DNA of 64,000 nucleotides, from the NCBI RefSeq assembly GCF_003013715.1, contig NC_072813.1:1860001-1924000 (forward strand), given 5' to 3'. This document shows positions 18,197-27,345 of the stretch, in pieces (position 1 is the stretch's first letter; each line of letters begins with the position of its first letter). The translations under genes and the position numbers were made by a program. Source of the DNA: Candidozyma auris. Lineage: Eukaryota; Ascomycota; Pichiomycetes; Serinales; Metschnikowiaceae. The notes below the pieces were generated by a model. The model did not search any database, was not told the DNA's origin, and saw nothing but the letters and a program-made list of their open reading frames with translations.

Positions 18197-19660
18197 CTAC
18201 AAATCACCAGGTACAGGGAATTTGGCAGCCCACTCTTGAACCTCGGCGTCCAAAGCCTTGACCTCCTCAGACTCACTGACAAGCTTCTTGAAGCTGGCCA
18301 TCAACTCCTTGGCCACGGTACCCTGCTCTTGAGCCTTCAACTTGATGGCAATTTCAACAGCCTTCTGGAAGTAATCGGCAACCTTGGCGAACTCCTCTGG
18401 GCCAAAACCTCTAGTGGTCATGGCTGGTGTACCCACTCTCAACCCACTAGGGAACAATGCAGATTTATCACCAGGAACTGTGTTCTTGTTGGCGGCGATA
18501 TTGACACGCTCCAAAACGGCCTCTACACGTGCACCGTCGATGCTCTTAGAACGCAAGTCAACAAGGATCAAGTGGGTGTCGGTACCCTTAGACACCAAGT
18601 CGAAGCCCTTGCTCTCCAAAGCAGAAGCAAAAGCCTTGGCGTTATCAATGACCTCTTGTTGGTACTGCTTGTACTCAGGGTACTGGCATTGCTTCAATGC
18701 AACAGCCAAGGCAGAGATAGTATGGTTGTGGGGACCACCTTGGTGGGCAGGGAACACAGAAAAGTTAATCTTTCTCTCGAGATCGTATGGGACCTCCTTG
18801 CCCTTCTTGGTGACCTTTCTGATACCCTTTCTGAAGAAGATCATGGCGCCACGAGGACCTCTCAAGGACTTGTGAGTGGTGGTGGTGACAATGTCGGAGT
18901 ATGGGAAAGGAGAGGGAGTGACACCAGCCAGGACCAAACCAGAAATGTGGGCCATGTCAGACAAGATGTAGGCGCCCACCTTGTCGGCAATTTCACGCAT
19001 ACGCTTGTAGTCAATTACTCTGGAATAAGCAGAAGCACCAGCAACAATGACCTTAGGTCTGAACAAAAGGGCATTCTTCTCCAAGGTGTCGTAGTCAATG
19101 AGACCAGTCTCCTCGTCCAAGCGGTAAGGCATGGTCTGGAAGTACTTGGAGATGTAAGAAATCTTGGCGGTTGGGGTCTGGTAGCCGTGGGACAAGTGAC
19201 CACCGTGAGGTAAGTCCAAGCCCATGATTCTGTCACCCACCTCCAAAATGGCACTGTATGCGTACAAGTTAGCAGGAGCACCGGAGAGAGGCTGAACGTT
19301 GACACCCCATTGTTCAGGGTCCAAGTTGAACGCCTCCAAAGCACGCTGGCGACACAAGGACTCGGCCTTGTCGATGATTTCGTTACCACCGTAGTATCTT
19401 TCGCCAGGGTAACCTTCTGAGTACTTGTTTTGCATTTCTGAGCCTAACAAGTCCATCACGGCCTTGGAGGTGAAGTTCTCGGAGGGAATCAACGTGATGG
19501 AATTTCTCTGTCTGTCTCTTTCTTGTTGCAAGATGGAGGCCATCTCTGGGTCGACTTCCTGGACCAGTTTCGAGATGAGGGCCTGCGCCTTGGCTGAGAG
19601 GGCATAGGTACGGGCGCTAAGCGAGGTGCGTGGCAAAGCACGGAGCGAGCGGGAAAGCAT
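18197..19660 (-). CDS. SHM1: Serine hydroxymethyltransferase, mitochondrial
   Basis: The protein has 487 residues. This PLP enzyme interconverts serine plus tetrahydrofolate with glycine plus methylene-tetrahydrofolate. The first 20 residues ([20 protein letters not shown]) are rich in Arg and Ser with no acidic residue, which marks the mitochondrial isozyme rather than cytosolic Shm2. Conserved landmarks are [30 protein letters not shown] and the cofactor lysine in [12 protein letters not shown] (Lys264). Its 1-kb upstream region is free of genes. A 344-codon open frame on the opposite strand is a shadow. Confidence 0.96.
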   Translation of the reverse strand: MLSRSLRALPRTSLSARTYALSAKAQALISKLVQEVDPEMASILQQERDRQRNSITLIPSENFTSKAVMDLLGSEMQNKYSEGYPGERYYGGNEIIDKAESLCRQRALEAFNLDPEQWGVNVQPLSGAPANLYAYSAILEVGDRIMGLDLPHGGHLSHGYQTPTAKISYISKYFQTMPYRLDEETGLIDYDTLEKNALLFRPKVIVAGASAYSRVIDYKRMREIADKVGAYILSDMAHISGLVLAGVTPSPFPYSDIVTTTTHKSLRGPRGAMIFFRKGIRKVTKKGKEVPYDLERKINFSVFPAHQGGPHNHTISALAVALKQCQYPEYKQYQQEVIDNAKAFASALESKGFDLVSKGTDTHLILVDLRSKSIDGARVEAVLERVNIAANKNTVPGDKSALFPSGLRVGTPAMTTRGFGPEEFAKVADYFQKAVEIAIKLKAQEQGTVAKELMASFKKLVSESEEVKALDAEVQEWAAKFPVPGDL

Positions 19661-20651
19661 TCCGAGAAGGTGAATTGACGTGTGGGAAAGAGTGGGAACG
19701 GAGTTGTTCTTATAGTTTAGTAATGGGGTAGTGGAAAAAATTCAGTCCTTGACTCACTATGGCGCGCGTGAGATTCACGTGGATGTTGCACGCTGAAGAG
19801 AACATCTCCGAGGGTACCGCCGAGGGTGGCTGGGGCAACTCCGGGGGACCGAGTCGAGCGACAGAATCTGGGGGGTCTGTATCAGAGTCAAGTGCGAGAG
19901 AGTCAAGGTGGGACACAAAGGCATTTTTGACTCTTTTGGCGGTGTAGGCAGAGCTGATTGCAAATTCCGTGTGGCTGGGCCCCTTGACTTCACCTTTGAG
20001 TTTGCTGAGTTCCGGGCAGATGAAATCACTCCCGGCAACTGTGGAAAAGGGAGCGTATCAGATATCGAGGGCTGCGTAAAGGTTTTTGAGGAAGAGAAAT
20101 CCTGAAGATAAGTCCCAATCAAATATGAGAGTTAAGCTCATGAAATCTGTTCTTATGGCTTTTTGGCTGCTTCTGGAGTTTTAGTTCTCGGTTTAGGTGG
20201 ACATTTCAAAATTAAGTATGGTAGGAAAGTGTAGTTGGTGGTTGCGAAAAGTGCCACCAACAAGTTAATAACAAGTGACCAAGAGGCTTTGGCATCACTA
20301 ATACTAGGTCCTAGTTATGTTGGAGTCTTATTATGGTTGTAATTAAAGAGATTTTTACCTTCATGTGAGACCATGATGTTCAATTAAAGATGGCTAGCCT
20401 TGTTCTCTACAAATACCGTCTACGATATCATGTAGAAGGCTTACATCTTGGCTTCTTCGCTTCTTATAAAGTCAGGTTATCTTCTGCACTTTATCTCATC
20501 CTAAAATTTTCGACGCTGGATTTTTGATGTTTGTTTTGCAATTACGTTTGAGGATACTTATTGCATTATGTACTTAAATCTGGCTACTTCTTGCGAATAT
20601 TCAACAAAACCATAGTACTCCTATTCAGGTGAATAAATAATATCGAGAACG
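19661..20651. other. SHM1 promoter and 3' flank of the kinase gene
   Basis: Nearly 1 kb with no supported gene. It contains GGTGGTTGCGAAAA at 20237-20250, a divergent relative of the recurrent motif. Open frames near 19710-20120 overlap on both strands and look random. Confidence 0.55.
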
Positions 20652-21506
20652 TCATATCTCCAGAACTTTCAATAACCTATGTTCCACTCCACAGCTCTTT
20701 GAGCCTTGACAACAGGGAAGGCTCTTGCAGAATGAGTGCCGGAGTAAATCTGTGGTGCACATCCTCTGTTCGGGATCAATTGTCAATAGAGCAACAACAA
20801 GATTATTCAAACTTGCTGGGAGGGCCAAATCTTCTAGTTTTTGATCCTTGGACCACATCTCGAACTTTTCATCGTCTATATGAGCAGTCTTCCATAAGAA
20901 CTTTCTGGTTGCAAAAAACACCAACACTATTCCTAGAGACCACACATCCGCTATTTGCCCATCATACCTAATCTGAGACGCCATTTCCGGCGCCATATAC
21001 CTTGGAGAGCCCACTATGCCGAGAGCAGGCTTTTTTGTGGTCACTGTGGCCATGTCTATGATCTTGAGTCTCCCGGTAGCTCGTTCTAACAACATGTTCT
21101 CTAGTTTGATGTCTCTATGGCTCATTCCTTGTTCGTGAAGGTACGCAATTCCAGAAACAAGCTGCCTCCAATAGCACATATTCTCAGCGACATTGAACTG
21201 ACGAGCGCCTTGCTTTCGTAGAAGTGCTGCCAAATCATTCAGCCCAGCTTCCATATACATACTCACTGTAAGGCCGCTCCATGAAATGGTATATTTCGAA
21301 GGCAAGAAAAACGCTTCATGTTTAAGCTGTTTTAGAAGTCTATATTCGAAGAGGACCCTCTTTTGGTACTCTTTTCTCAGCTCATGGGCCTCCTTCTCAT
21401 GGTAAATCTTAACCGCATACTTATCGCCCTTGGGGGTTTTCCAGATCTCAACAGACCCAGACACCCCCATCAGAGACAGCAGAATCAAAGTGTCTCTGAA
21501 AAACAT
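20652..21506 (-). CDS. Divergent serine/threonine protein kinase (short, DFG replaced by DMA)
   Basis: The protein has 284 residues and is almost only a kinase domain. A glycine loop reads GVSGSV (14-19), followed by the ATP lysine in YAVKIY (Lys33), a KEYQKRVLFEY helix, HRDIKLEN (130-137), then IIDMA (DMA at 151-153) where nearly all kinases have DFG, and MAPE (171-174). The KEYxKRVxxEYxxLKxL helix and layout recall the fungal Npr1/Hal5 group of nutrient-permease kinases. However, those have long N-terminal extensions and a normal DFG. The catalytic Asp of HRD and the metal Asp are kept, so activity is possible. I found no spliced upstream exon with yeast signals. I do not recognise the gene itself. 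Confidence 0.75.
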   Translation of the reverse strand: MFFRDTLILLSLMGVSGSVEIWKTPKGDKYAVKIYHEKEAHELRKEYQKRVLFEYRLLKQLKHEAFFLPSKYTISWSGLTVSMYMEAGLNDLAALLRKQGARQFNVAENMCYWRQLVSGIAYLHEQGMSHRDIKLENMLLERATGRLKIIDMATVTTKKPALGIVGSPRYMAPEMASQIRYDGQIADVWSLGIVLVFFATRKFLWKTAHIDDEKFEMWSKDQKLEDLALPASLNNLVVALLTIDPEQRMCTTDLLRHSFCKSLPCCQGSKSCGVEHRLLKVLEI

Positions 21507-22076
21507 GGGTAGTGGTCTAGCTCTAGACCCAGAACATGCTTTGAAGGTATTGTGGATGGGGAAGGTTCTAAGTTTGGACCAAAAGATGGGCGACTATATG
21601 CAGGACGTAGATAAGAAGGATGGTCCCTTATTTGAGGGTATTGAAGCGTCAGAGATCGTCGGTTAGCCTTAGAACAATAGAAAAAAGAGCAAGAACATCG
21701 ATGATATGTTTTTTCACGAAAGTTTGCTCGATGAGCGATAAGTCCGAGGGTCAATAAAGGCGCGGAGTTATTACCGAGGCTTTGTTCAAAGAAAATGGTA
21801 AGCAGAGAGATCAGAAATAAGTAAAAAGGATGCCTTTTTATTTTTTTGTCTGACCCGGACAAATTTGACTAAAATTTTTGACTCGAACATCACTTGAGAG
21901 AAGCATCATCGAGGGTTCACTTTCTGTAGAGCATTCACATGCAAAACGGTTCAAGCCCCGACTAACTGGAAAAAACTCTTCAAGGGGTATATTTTGTGAC
22001 CACGAAAAAGTCAAAAATGTTCCCACCGAGCTATTAGGGGCCATTATAACCGAATTGTGTAACTTTCATTCACGAT

Positions 22077-22082
22077 CACGTG
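22077..22082. promoter_or_regulatory. CACGTG box between kinase and CPY genes
   Basis: It sits in the 12-bp perfect palindrome CGATCACGTGATCG. Confidence 0.45.
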
Positions 22083-22387
22083 ATCGCTTACCAAATTCCG
22101 TCTTTTTCGGACTATTGTTTGCAACTTTTAGTCCAAAACTTAGTAATGGCCATCCGGCTAAACAAAAACGTATCCTAACACCTCAACTGTCATCAAACGA
22201 ATCAGTTAACAATTCAACCTTCACCCACCACATACCCGAGTGGCACACCCGTGCCTCCGTGCCCAAGCCGAAAAGGGACCGATTTGCTCCTTATCAGGCC
22301 TCAATATGCCAGAAATATCACTTTAGGATAGTGGTAGAACTGCACACAGTGCTCGGTACCCAGTAACTGTTGCCTCCCCAGAAATCC

Positions 22388-22395
22388 TATATAAA
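22388..22395 (+). promoter_or_regulatory. TATA box of the carboxypeptidase Y gene
   Basis: TATATAAA, 117 bp upstream of the ATG, in the usual yeast position. Confidence 0.6.
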
Positions 22396-22504
22396 TGGTA
22401 TCTGCTGGTCCACCACCTTTTTTGCAACCGCACCAATTGATTCTTTCTCGCCAATTTAATCACTTAGCTTGGAGAGTCAATAGTTTCAGTAATTAAATTC
22501 GAGT

Positions 22505-24133
22505 ATGAAGTTATCAACTGTACTCACCGCAGCCTTTGCTGCTTCCTCGGCACTGGCCATTTCCATCCCCATGCACAGGCTCCACGATGTCCAGCAAATC
22601 TTGACCGATAAGGCGCTGTCGCTTTCTTCCCAGTACCTGAACCTTGTGGACGCCTTGGACTCCAAAAAGGGTGATGTCTTGCTGAAAATTGCCCAGTATG
22701 TGAAGGAGCCCGTGGAGTCGATCCCCAAGGACGCTGCAGCCTTGTGGCTGGAAATGATGCTCAAGTTCCCTGAGCTGGTGACGTCGCTCAAGTTCAAGAG
22801 CCCCGCATCGAGAGTGAAGAAAATCACTCGTAACTTCGATTTCCACGTTTCCAACGCCAAGTTGCCTAACCACAAGTTGCGTGTCAAGTCGACCCCTGAG
22901 GACTTGGGCATTGACAAGGTCAAGCAGTACTCGGGATACTTGGACGTTGCCGAGGAGGATAAGCATTTCTTCTTCTGGGCTTTTGAGTCGAGAAACGACC
23001 CTAAGAAGGACCCTGTGATTTTGTGGTTAAACGGCGGCCCTGGTTGCTCTTCTTTGACTGGTTTGTTCTTCGAGTTGGGTCCTGCCAGCATCGGCGAGGA
23101 CGTTAAGCCAAAGCACAACCCTTACTCATGGAACAACAACGCCACTGTGATCTTCTTGGATCAGCCTGTCAATGTTGGCTACTCGTACTCCTCCGGCTCT
23201 GTCAGCAACACCGTTGCCGCTGGCCAGGACGTGTACGCTTTCTTGGAATTGTTCTTCCAGCAGTTCCCAGAGTACGCCGAGAGAGACTTCCACATTGCCG
23301 GTGAGTCTTACGCCGGTCACTATATCCCTGTCTTCGCTTCAGAGATCTTGAGCCACGACGATCGTCACTTCAACTTGACCTCGGTCTTGATCGGTAACGG
23401 GTTGACCGACCCATTGACCCAGTACGAGTACTACCAGCCAATGGCCTGCGGCAAGGGCGGCGAGGACGCTGTCTTAGACCCAGAGGAGTGTGACAACATG
23501 GCCGCTTCGATTCCTCGTTGTTTGTCTTTGATCGAGTCGTGCTACGAGTCCAATTCTGTGTGGTCATGTGTGCCAGCCACCATCTACTGCAACAACGCTC
23601 AGATGGGTCCTTACCAGAAGACTGGCAAGAACGTGTACGACATCAGAACAGAGTGCAAGGGCGGCAACTTGTGTTACGAGGAGTTGCAGTACATTGACGA
23701 CTACTTGAACTTGCCTGAGGTGAAGGAGAAGTTGGGTGTTGAGGTTGAGGAATACCAGGGATGCAACTTTGACATCAACAGAAACTTCTTATTTGCTGGT
23801 GACTGGATGAAGCCATACTACAAGAACGTGATTGACTTGTTGGAGTCGAAGTTGCCAGTGCTTGTGTATGCTGGAGACAAGGACTTCATCTGCAACTGGT
23901 TGGGTAACCATGCTTGGACGGACAGATTGCCATGGTCTGGTCATAAGAAGTTTGAGTCGCAGCCCATTCGCAAGTGGAAGGTTGGCAAGAAGGAAGCCGG
24001 TGAGGTGAAGAACTACGAGCACTTCACGTACTTGAGAGTGTATGGCGGAGGCCACATGGTTCCATTTGACCAGCCCGAGCACTCGTTGGAGATGGTCAAC
24101 AGATGGATCAGCGGTGACTACACCTACAACTAA
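22505..24133 (+). CDS. PRC1: Carboxypeptidase Y, vacuolar serine carboxypeptidase precursor
   Basis: The protein has 542 residues and is a vacuolar S10 peptidase that trims C-terminal residues. It starts with a signal peptide ([18 protein letters not shown]). A propeptide of about 100 residues follows, then the mature enzyme. The oxyanion region is [10 protein letters not shown] (174-183), the nucleophile is Ser268 in GESYAGHY, the acid is Asp460 in [10 protein letters not shown] and the base is His517 in [12 protein letters not shown]-glycosylation sequons occur at Asn212 and Asn290. Codon use is strongly biased toward TTG and AAG, as in highly expressed genes. The QRPL vacuolar sorting signal known from S. 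cerevisiae is not visible in the propeptide. Confidence 0.95.
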   Translation: MKLSTVLTAAFAASSALAISIPMHRLHDVQQILTDKALSLSSQYLNLVDALDSKKGDVLLKIAQYVKEPVESIPKDAAALWLEMMLKFPELVTSLKFKSPASRVKKITRNFDFHVSNAKLPNHKLRVKSTPEDLGIDKVKQYSGYLDVAEEDKHFFFWAFESRNDPKKDPVILWLNGGPGCSSLTGLFFELGPASIGEDVKPKHNPYSWNNNATVIFLDQPVNVGYSYSSGSVSNTVAAGQDVYAFLELFFQQFPEYAERDFHIAGESYAGHYIPVFASEILSHDDRHFNLTSVLIGNGLTDPLTQYEYYQPMACGKGGEDAVLDPEECDNMAASIPRCLSLIESCYESNSVWSCVPATIYCNNAQMGPYQKTGKNVYDIRTECKGGNLCYEELQYIDDYLNLPEVKEKLGVEVEEYQGCNFDINRNFLFAGDWMKPYYKNVIDLLESKLPVLVYAGDKDFICNWLGNHAWTDRLPWSGHKKFESQPIRKWKVGKKEAGEVKNYEHFTYLRVYGGGHMVPFDQPEHSLEMVNRWISGDYTYN

Positions 24134-24451
24134 GTACTAGCCCATTTGCTACCAACCGACTAATTAGAGTCGTCTAAAATCGATTTTTACTAACAATTGC
24201 TCTTGTTGCGCATTGTGTAGCTTTTATAGGTGACTGCGCAGCACAACAAACAAAGCGAGCCCTCCCTCACATTTTGCAACCATTTTTCCCGATTGGGCCA
24301 AACCCAAAACACAACCTCTCCCCATATGGCTTGTAGACGAAAGCACAAAGAAAAGCTGCAATAACCGAGACCTTAACGCAAAATCCAATATCATCAAGAA
24401 AAAAATTCTAACTTTGCTTCCCACCCTCGCCTAACTCAATACCTTACCACT
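24134..24451. other. Spacer between CPY and the four-helix membrane protein gene
   Basis: The spacer holds 3' flank and a short promoter. It contains TTTTGCAACCATTTTT at 24272, a one-base relative of the recurrent motif. Confidence 0.5.
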
Positions 24452-26371
24452 ATGTGGCTCCATCGCAGCATTCGCCTGGTGCTAATGCTTGTGTGTATCG
24501 CCCTGGGCACTTTGGCAATTCTTTCATACATCCACTCTGCCAGTATCCTGATGCTAGTGTTTGTGGTCTCGAGTTTCTGCGTTGCAATTGTGCAGCCCTT
24601 GGGGATGGCCAAGAAGAGGTGGTTGCAAATGCCTCTGCTCCCATTCTATGTGTTCCACTTGGCTACCACGATAGACCTAATTGTCGTGAGAGATCAGCTC
24701 TACACACGATATCTCACGGTGATCCTTATACTAGCAATTGCTGGGTGCATACTTCTGTGTGCTTCTGCGGTGTTGATGTTTACTGGAGGTCAGGAAAAGA
24801 ACATTGCTAGTGACATTGAAAGCACTGCTACCGCCTGCTCGGACCAGCTTTCGCTCAACAAAGCAGCTAAAGAGAAACAAGAGGTGACGAACAAAGCCTC
24901 TCAGAAAACATTGGTCAGAGACGCCTCGGGAAGCACGCTACAGAGCGACAGAGCGAGCCACATAAAGAGAGATTCGAGCTACCTATTCGAAACAAAGAGC
25001 AATAGGTACGGAGAGGATCCACGAAGATCGAAAAGTCTAGTTGAGAGCACCTATGGGCCCACACATCGCCCCAAAAGTTATACAATCTTTGTGCCCGAGA
25101 AGTCGACCCAGGACCTCAACAAGAGCGCTGAATCTTCCAAGCAGCCCAAACGCTCGAGCATGGTTTCTGAGCCCGAGGTCATGCTAGCAAAAGCGCTGAT
25201 GGCGTCTCATGCGACTCTCAACGAGTACTGCCAGCTGAACTGGATGAGCCCGGCGCTCAGTCACTTCCCGCTGGTGCCAATGCTTCAGGAAGCCCAATTC
25301 TCGAGCCTCGATGTTCACCGCTCAAAGCTGGTGGGCCAGCTCCATGTCTCGAGACAACGGCCTTCACAAAGACGTCTGATTGACGAAGAAAAGGCTTTTT
25401 TACAGAACGTCCACGAAAACCTTCTTCCTGCGGTGTTGAAGCAAGGAGTGTCGCCGATTCAGAAATCCAAGTCGAGATTCAGTTTCGACAAGGAGTCGTA
25501 TCCTGATTCCAAGGACGACGTATCATGTCCTGATAAAATAATGGAGGGTCTCGAGGAAATCCCCATGGCAGCGTCACAGTGGACGAAGAGCAAGGGAGGC
25601 CTACGTCAGATCTCGCTAGACGACTGGGAGAAGAATAAGGGCCATTGGCTCCAGCAGAATCTCCCAGTCCACCAACCTCTGCCGCAATCAGACCTTGGCA
25701 GTTTTGTGCTGTCTAGCGCTCCTTCTCTCCACACCTACAGAAGGAATTCAGAGGGCAGCGCTCGCCAGCTGGTAGCAGTTTCTGATAGATTGACATTGGC
25801 ACCTTGCGTGACCCCCATCCCGGCGCCTACCATCGTTCAGTCGACGAACTCATCCCCTATAAAAAAAGTGTTGGGGATCTTCCGCCGCCGTTCTTCGGAG
25901 GACATCACTGTCCAGCATTACCAGCATCACCACCTGGGCTCGGTGGCTACCGCCTCTTCCCAGCCCTACTCAGCGGCTTCTGGCAAGTCACTGAATAGAG
26001 GTCTGCCCAAGAGAGCCATTCGCTCCTTCCTCAGGCTGCACAAGCCCTCAAGCAGCATTTATACCCCTAATAATCCTCCACCAGTTCCTGCTCCACCGCC
26101 TCCGATCCCGATTTTATTCAATATGCCCACAGATCCCCTCTTTCGCCATAGCAGCGGGATCAAGCCGTTTCGCCTCCCCTCTGACGAGTGGGCGAGCGAT
26201 CACACTCCACTGGACCAGTCGAGAGTAAGCTCTTTGCCAAGTGCAATCATTGGAGAGTACGACAAGGAAAAGTGGAGGAAACTCAAGGAATTGGAGGAGG
26301 CCGTGGCCAAGAAAGAGACCACGAGCGAGAAAACGGTTGATGCAGAGAATACAGCACAAAAAACACAATAG
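24452..26371 (+). CDS. Unrecognised membrane protein: four N-terminal helices and a long basic, proline-rich tail
   Basis: The protein has 639 residues. Four hydrophobic segments lie at about 7-28, 29-50, 58-80 and 86-110, with short loops. They are followed by a soluble, Ser/Lys/Arg-rich tail of some 530 residues. The tail has many potential phosphosites (RRSS, KRSS, RRNS), a proline run at about 547-560 (PPPVPAPPPPIP) and a compact conserved-looking end, IIGEYDKEKWRKLKELEEA. The layout suggests a plasma-membrane anchor with a cytosolic docking tail, perhaps in cell polarity or cell-wall signalling, but that is inference. I cannot assign a family. The start is the first ATG, directly before the first helix. 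Confidence 0.75.
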   Translation: MWLHRSIRLVLMLVCIALGTLAILSYIHSASILMLVFVVSSFCVAIVQPLGMAKKRWLQMPLLPFYVFHLATTIDLIVVRDQLYTRYLTVILILAIAGCILLCASAVLMFTGGQEKNIASDIESTATACSDQLSLNKAAKEKQEVTNKASQKTLVRDASGSTLQSDRASHIKRDSSYLFETKSNRYGEDPRRSKSLVESTYGPTHRPKSYTIFVPEKSTQDLNKSAESSKQPKRSSMVSEPEVMLAKALMASHATLNEYCQLNWMSPALSHFPLVPMLQEAQFSSLDVHRSKLVGQLHVSRQRPSQRRLIDEEKAFLQNVHENLLPAVLKQGVSPIQKSKSRFSFDKESYPDSKDDVSCPDKIMEGLEEIPMAASQWTKSKGGLRQISLDDWEKNKGHWLQQNLPVHQPLPQSDLGSFVLSSAPSLHTYRRNSEGSARQLVAVSDRLTLAPCVTPIPAPTIVQSTNSSPIKKVLGIFRRRSSEDITVQHYQHHHLGSVATASSQPYSAASGKSLNRGLPKRAIRSFLRLHKPSSSIYTPNNPPPVPAPPPPIPILFNMPTDPLFRHSSGIKPFRLPSDEWASDHTPLDQSRVSSLPSAIIGEYDKEKWRKLKELEEAVAKKETTSEKTVDAENTAQKTQ

Positions 26372-27345
26372 ATATTTAATTTGGTAATTATACCCTCCCT
26401 GCAAATGTGAACAGCGTCGTTTACACAATCACATTTGAATCGTTATGGCATGAACAACTAGTGGCGCCGTTCGAACTGATTGTCACTTGCGCCTAATCTT
26501 AGCATTGATGAAAGTTGCATTTTCTTGAGTTGTAGCCGTGTTGTTGTAGTGTATTGTTGCAGTTGTCCACGTAGTTTTGTTGACTTGCATGATTGAAATT
26601 GAGCATGAGTTTTCAATCAAAATCGTGCTTTATAGGTCCTTCTGGTCAAGTGATAAGACTCAATGACTATTTTCTAAGAATGAACACCTGAAGTCTGCCT
26701 TTAGTATTGCTTTTCGACTCGGTGGAAGCCAAGTGACTTGAAGAGTGGGGCTTTTGACAATAAGCTTTGAGCTTAACCTTGTAACCCAGGAGATAAATTC
26801 TCAAACAAAAATTCACGAATCAAACAGTTCAAAGGTAAAATGTTTCATCTGATAGTTTTGCTCCTGACGATGAAACCTGAGTTGTAGTTTTAGCTTAAGA
26901 GATTCCCATAGGATGAGCTTCCGAGCTAAAACAGGAGATATTTACAAAGTTGTTCTTCCAAAAAAATGTACAATAAATCTACACTGATATATTTAGACAA
27001 ATTAATTACAACTTTATGTGGTTTGTAAAGGTGAACTGGGTATCTATAAGCACACTTAAGGTTTAAGAATTTTGCAGCCATTTTCGCAGCCTACTCCAGC
27101 AGCCCCAGCCAGACAGAGAGACCAAAGAAACATCGTGCAGAGAAAGCAAAGTTTTAGAAACTATTATGACATAATGTACTTTTAAAATAGCTGAGCATTG
27201 CTCCTTCATCTTTTTTTTTTTCTTGTTTAATTCTTCGAAGTTGTATCTAGAGAGGAGGAGGTGGTGATTCTGGTGTACGGAGGCAATACCAGATGAGCAT
27301 CTCAAAGCTGAGAACAGAAGAAACAACTTCACCCTTTCTCCACAA
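26372..27345. other. Gene-free stretch upstream of MTR4
   Basis: Nearly 1 kb, AT-rich. It contains an exact ATGGCTGCRAA copy and a second truncated copy directly beside it (27071-27092). Confidence 0.6.
27071..27092 (-). promoter_or_regulatory. ATGGCTGCRAA motif, copy 6, in tandem with a partial copy
   Basis: TTTGCAGCCAT at 27071-27081 is followed at once by TTTTCGCAGCC at 27082-27092. This puts two motif cores 11 bp apart, about one helical turn, 255-275 bp upstream of MTR4. Confidence 0.5.

Larger units (their letters stand above)
21507..22504. other. Divergent intergenic region between the kinase and carboxypeptidase Y
   Basis: The stretch holds a CACGTG box at 22077 and a TATATAAA box at 22388. 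An open frame at 21878-22366 begins with TTG and has no domain. No exact ATGGCTGCRAA copy is present. Confidence 0.6.

Noticed and set aside
21485..21862. Upstream coding extension or exon for the kinase gene
   Set aside because: This frame starts with TTG, ends without joining the kinase frame, and no GTATGT donor pairs with the weak branch-like sequence near 21655.
21878..22366. 162-codon open frame upstream of carboxypeptidase Y
   Set aside because: It begins with TTG, overlaps the CPY promoter and TATA region, and has no domain.
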